A stretch of 64,000 bases of DNA, taken from the NCBI RefSeq assembly GCF_002286965.1, contig NZ_NSKD01000002.1, forward strand, positions 310,001-374,000. The letters are read 5' to 3'. Under the pieces are notes generated by a model. That model saw only the letters and a list, made by a program, of their open reading frames with translations, searched no databases and had not been told where the DNA came from. Origin of the DNA: Halovibrio salipaludis (lineage in GTDB: Bacteria; Pseudomonadota; Gammaproteobacteria; Pseudomonadales; Oleiphilaceae). Below, piece by piece: positions 62,624-64,000 of this stretch (the stretch's first letter is position 1; each line of letters opens with the position of its first letter). Both the position numbers and the translations under genes were made by a program.

Positions 62624-63568
62624 GTGATTGCTGGTTTGCCCGTTTCGAATACCGCTAAATCCGACCTGCTCTTTGTTGCAGCCGCGCTGCTCGCTGCCAT
62701 CAGCTGGATGTTCTCCCGCGAGGCCGTTCTGGCAATGCCGCCGCTACTGTTCCTGTCGCTGCGGTTCCTGCTTGCCGGCGGTGTTCTTGCCGTCTTCGGC
62801 TGGCGGCAGCTGGCCGGCCTGAGCCGGCAGCAGCTCCTGCGGGCCGCGCGCGTGGGCATTGTTTTCGGTGCCGGCATGAGCTGCTGGGTTACCGGACTTC
62901 ACCTGAGCAGCCATATCGGCGAAGGCGCCTTCATCATCAGCCTGAACGTGGTATTCGTGCCCATTATCGCAAGGCTGGTGTTTTCCGAGGAGCAGCCGGT
63001 AACAACCTGGGTGGCTCTGCCTGTCGCCATGGCAGGGCTGGCGTTGCTCTCGCTGAATGGCGGTTTCAACCCGGAAGCCGGCCAGCTCTTCTTCCTGCTC
63101 GCCGCCGTGATCCTCGCCTTCTATTTCACGCTCAACTCCAGGGCCGCCAACAGTAACCCTGCAGGCCGGCAGTCACGCCGTGCCGCCCTCCCCGTCTTTC
63201 CCCTGACCACAATCGGGTTGACCATGGTAGGCCTCGTCACCCTGGTGCTCTCATTCCTGCTGGAACCCTGGGAGCCCACGTTCAGTGACTTCGGCAGCAA
63301 CCTGGTGCTCTGGATCGTGCTCAGCGCCATTGTAGGGACAGCCGCACGGTTCATCGTGCAGACGTGGGCCCAGAGCCTGGCGGCACACAGTCATGGCGTG
63401 GTGATCCTCTCCATGGAACCGGTCTGGGTGTCCCTCTTCGCGGCGGGTTGGTTCGGCGAGACCATGGTGCTGCAGCAATTCGCCGGCTGCGCGCTTATTC
63501 TCACGGCATTGCTGGTTAACCGCTGGCACACCGTCCTGTCGCTGGTGAGGGACCTCCGGGGCGCCTAA
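62624..63568 (+). CDS. EamA/DMT family transporter
   Basis: An inner-membrane transporter with two EamA repeats and about ten transmembrane helices (DLLFVAAALLAAISWMFSRE, ISLNVVFVPIIARLVFSEE, then SHGVVILSMEPVWVSLFAAGW in the second repeat). Family members export metabolites, amino acids or nucleotides; the substrate cannot be inferred. The N-terminus is uncertain: GTG 62624 gives 314 residues beginning at the first helix, TTG 62636 is the alternative, and longer versions overlap the divergent PilZ gene. The stop overlaps that of the convergent msrA gene. Confidence 0.88.
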   Translation: MIAGLPVSNTAKSDLLFVAAALLAAISWMFSREAVLAMPPLLFLSLRFLLAGGVLAVFGWRQLAGLSRQQLLRAARVGIVFGAGMSCWVTGLHLSSHIGEGAFIISLNVVFVPIIARLVFSEEQPVTTWVALPVAMAGLALLSLNGGFNPEAGQLFFLLAAVILAFYFTLNSRAANSNPAGRQSRRAALPVFPLTTIGLTMVGLVTLVLSFLLEPWEPTFSDFGSNLVLWIVLSAIVGTAARFIVQTWAQSLAAHSHGVVILSMEPVWVSLFAAGWFGETMVLQQFAGCALILTALLVNRWHTVLSLVRDLRGA

Positions 63569-64000
63569 CGCTCGCCCCAGAGCTCCTCCAGCCGGGAGTC
63601 GCGGCCGCAGCTCGTGCGATAGTACCAGTAGCGGATGGGGTTCTTATCGTAATAGTTCTGGTGATAGCCTTCGGCCGGGTAGAACGCCTCCAGTTCCCTC
63701 ACTGGCGTCACGATCTCCTGATCAAACCGCCCGGACTCCACCAGTGCCTGCTTTGAGGCCTGTGCAGCCTCCTGCTGCGCCTCAGACCGCGTGAAAATGG
63801 CGGTGGTGTACTGGTAACCCCGGTCACAGAACTGCCCGCCGTCATCCAGAGGGTCGATATTGCGCCAGAACACCTCGAGCAGCTTCCCGTAAGAGACCTG
63901 TTCCGGGTTATACCGGACCCGGACGACTTCCAGATGCTCGGTCTGCCCGGAACTGACCTCTTCATAGCTGGGGTTCTCAAGCTCACCGCCCGCGTAGCCA
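63565..64000 (-). CDS. msrA: Peptide-methionine (S)-S-oxide reductase MsrA, C-terminal part (5' end outside window)
   Basis: The visible 145 codons cover the MsrA core after the catalytic cysteine: GYAGGELENPSYEEVSSGQT, EVVRVRYNPEQVSYGKLLE, FWRNIDPLDDGGQFCDRG, QYTTAIF and the terminal EGYHQNYYDKNP, all conserved positions of MsrA. The GCFWC active site must lie to the right of the window. MsrA reduces methionine-S-sulfoxide in proteins. The short C-terminus after NPIRYWYYRTSCGRDSRLEE carries one cysteine that could act as a recycling residue. Confidence 0.93.
   Translation of the reverse strand, partial: GYAGGELENPSYEEVSSGQTEHLEVVRVRYNPEQVSYGKLLEVFWRNIDPLDDGGQFCDRGYQYTTAIFTRSEAQQEAAQASKQALVESGRFDQEIVTPVRELEAFYPAEGYHQNYYDKNPIRYWYYRTSCGRDSRLEELWGER

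Overview
This 64 kb window is a gene-dense, GC-rich stretch of what looks like a chromosome of an aerobic gammaproteobacterium, probably a marine or halophilic relative of the Marinobacter/Halomonas/Pseudomonas groups. The evidence is a polyhydroxyalkanoate phasin with a PhaD-type regulator, a complete leucine-degradation (liu) operon under a LiuR-type regulator, a PsrA-type operator between etfD and etfBA, an HsbR/HsbA-like pair, and many acidic proteins. The order or family cannot be fixed from this window alone. No tRNA, rRNA, CRISPR array, insertion sequence or prophage was seen. Genes are tightly packed and many overlap by a start/stop tetranucleotide. The only gap above 300 bases is 52983-53408, which is visibly AT-rich.

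Layout. 1-2939 (minus): N-terminal part of a PrsK-type sensor kinase, an epimerase and a PlsC-like acyltransferase. 3003-4903: phasin, PhaD-like TetR regulator and exonuclease III. 4988-11845 (minus): an eight-gene membrane-lipid operon (acyl desaturase, NTF2-like protein, SDR, flavin amine-oxidase-like protein, DUF1365, cyclopropane-fatty-acyl synthase homologue, DUF2878, secreted protein). It may be driven by an ECF-type promoter resembling those of the singlet-oxygen response. 11986-18778: HD hydrolase, PP2C response regulator with STAS partner, gpsA, class-V aminotransferase, DUF1285 and SlyD. 18870-22441: etfD divergent from etfBA around a perfect 20-bp palindrome. 22526-26260: a K+-channel-like protein and two head-to-head CPA2 antiporters. 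26257-35166 (minus): acetoacetyl-CoA synthetase and liuE-D-C-B-A-R, converting isovaleryl-CoA to acetyl-CoA units and passing electrons to the ETF system next door.

35247-44350: a type II secretion locus split into gspC plus a LapG-like protease on one strand and gspEFGHIJKLM on the other, with no gspD in the window. Then come glutathione reductase (44364-45728) and a putative sensing/uptake operon of TonB-dependent receptor, orphan periplasmic binding protein and hybrid histidine kinase (45737-50750). 50768-53408: an SDR, an acyltransferase and an XRE regulator with a candidate autoregulatory operator. 53409-64000: lytic transglycosylase Slt, DUF4442 protein, methyl-accepting chemotaxis protein, a GNAT/nitrilase fusion, a helix-hairpin-helix protein, a PAS-GGDEF-EAL protein, a PilZ protein, an EamA transporter and the C-terminal part of MsrA.

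Themes: lipid and acyl-CoA metabolism (phasin, desaturase/Cfa-like operon, liu genes, AACS, ETF system, two acyltransferases), envelope and secretion (T2SS, Slt, TonB system) and surface-lifestyle signalling (PrsK, HsbR/HsbA-like pair, LapG-like protease, PAS-GGDEF-EAL and PilZ proteins).
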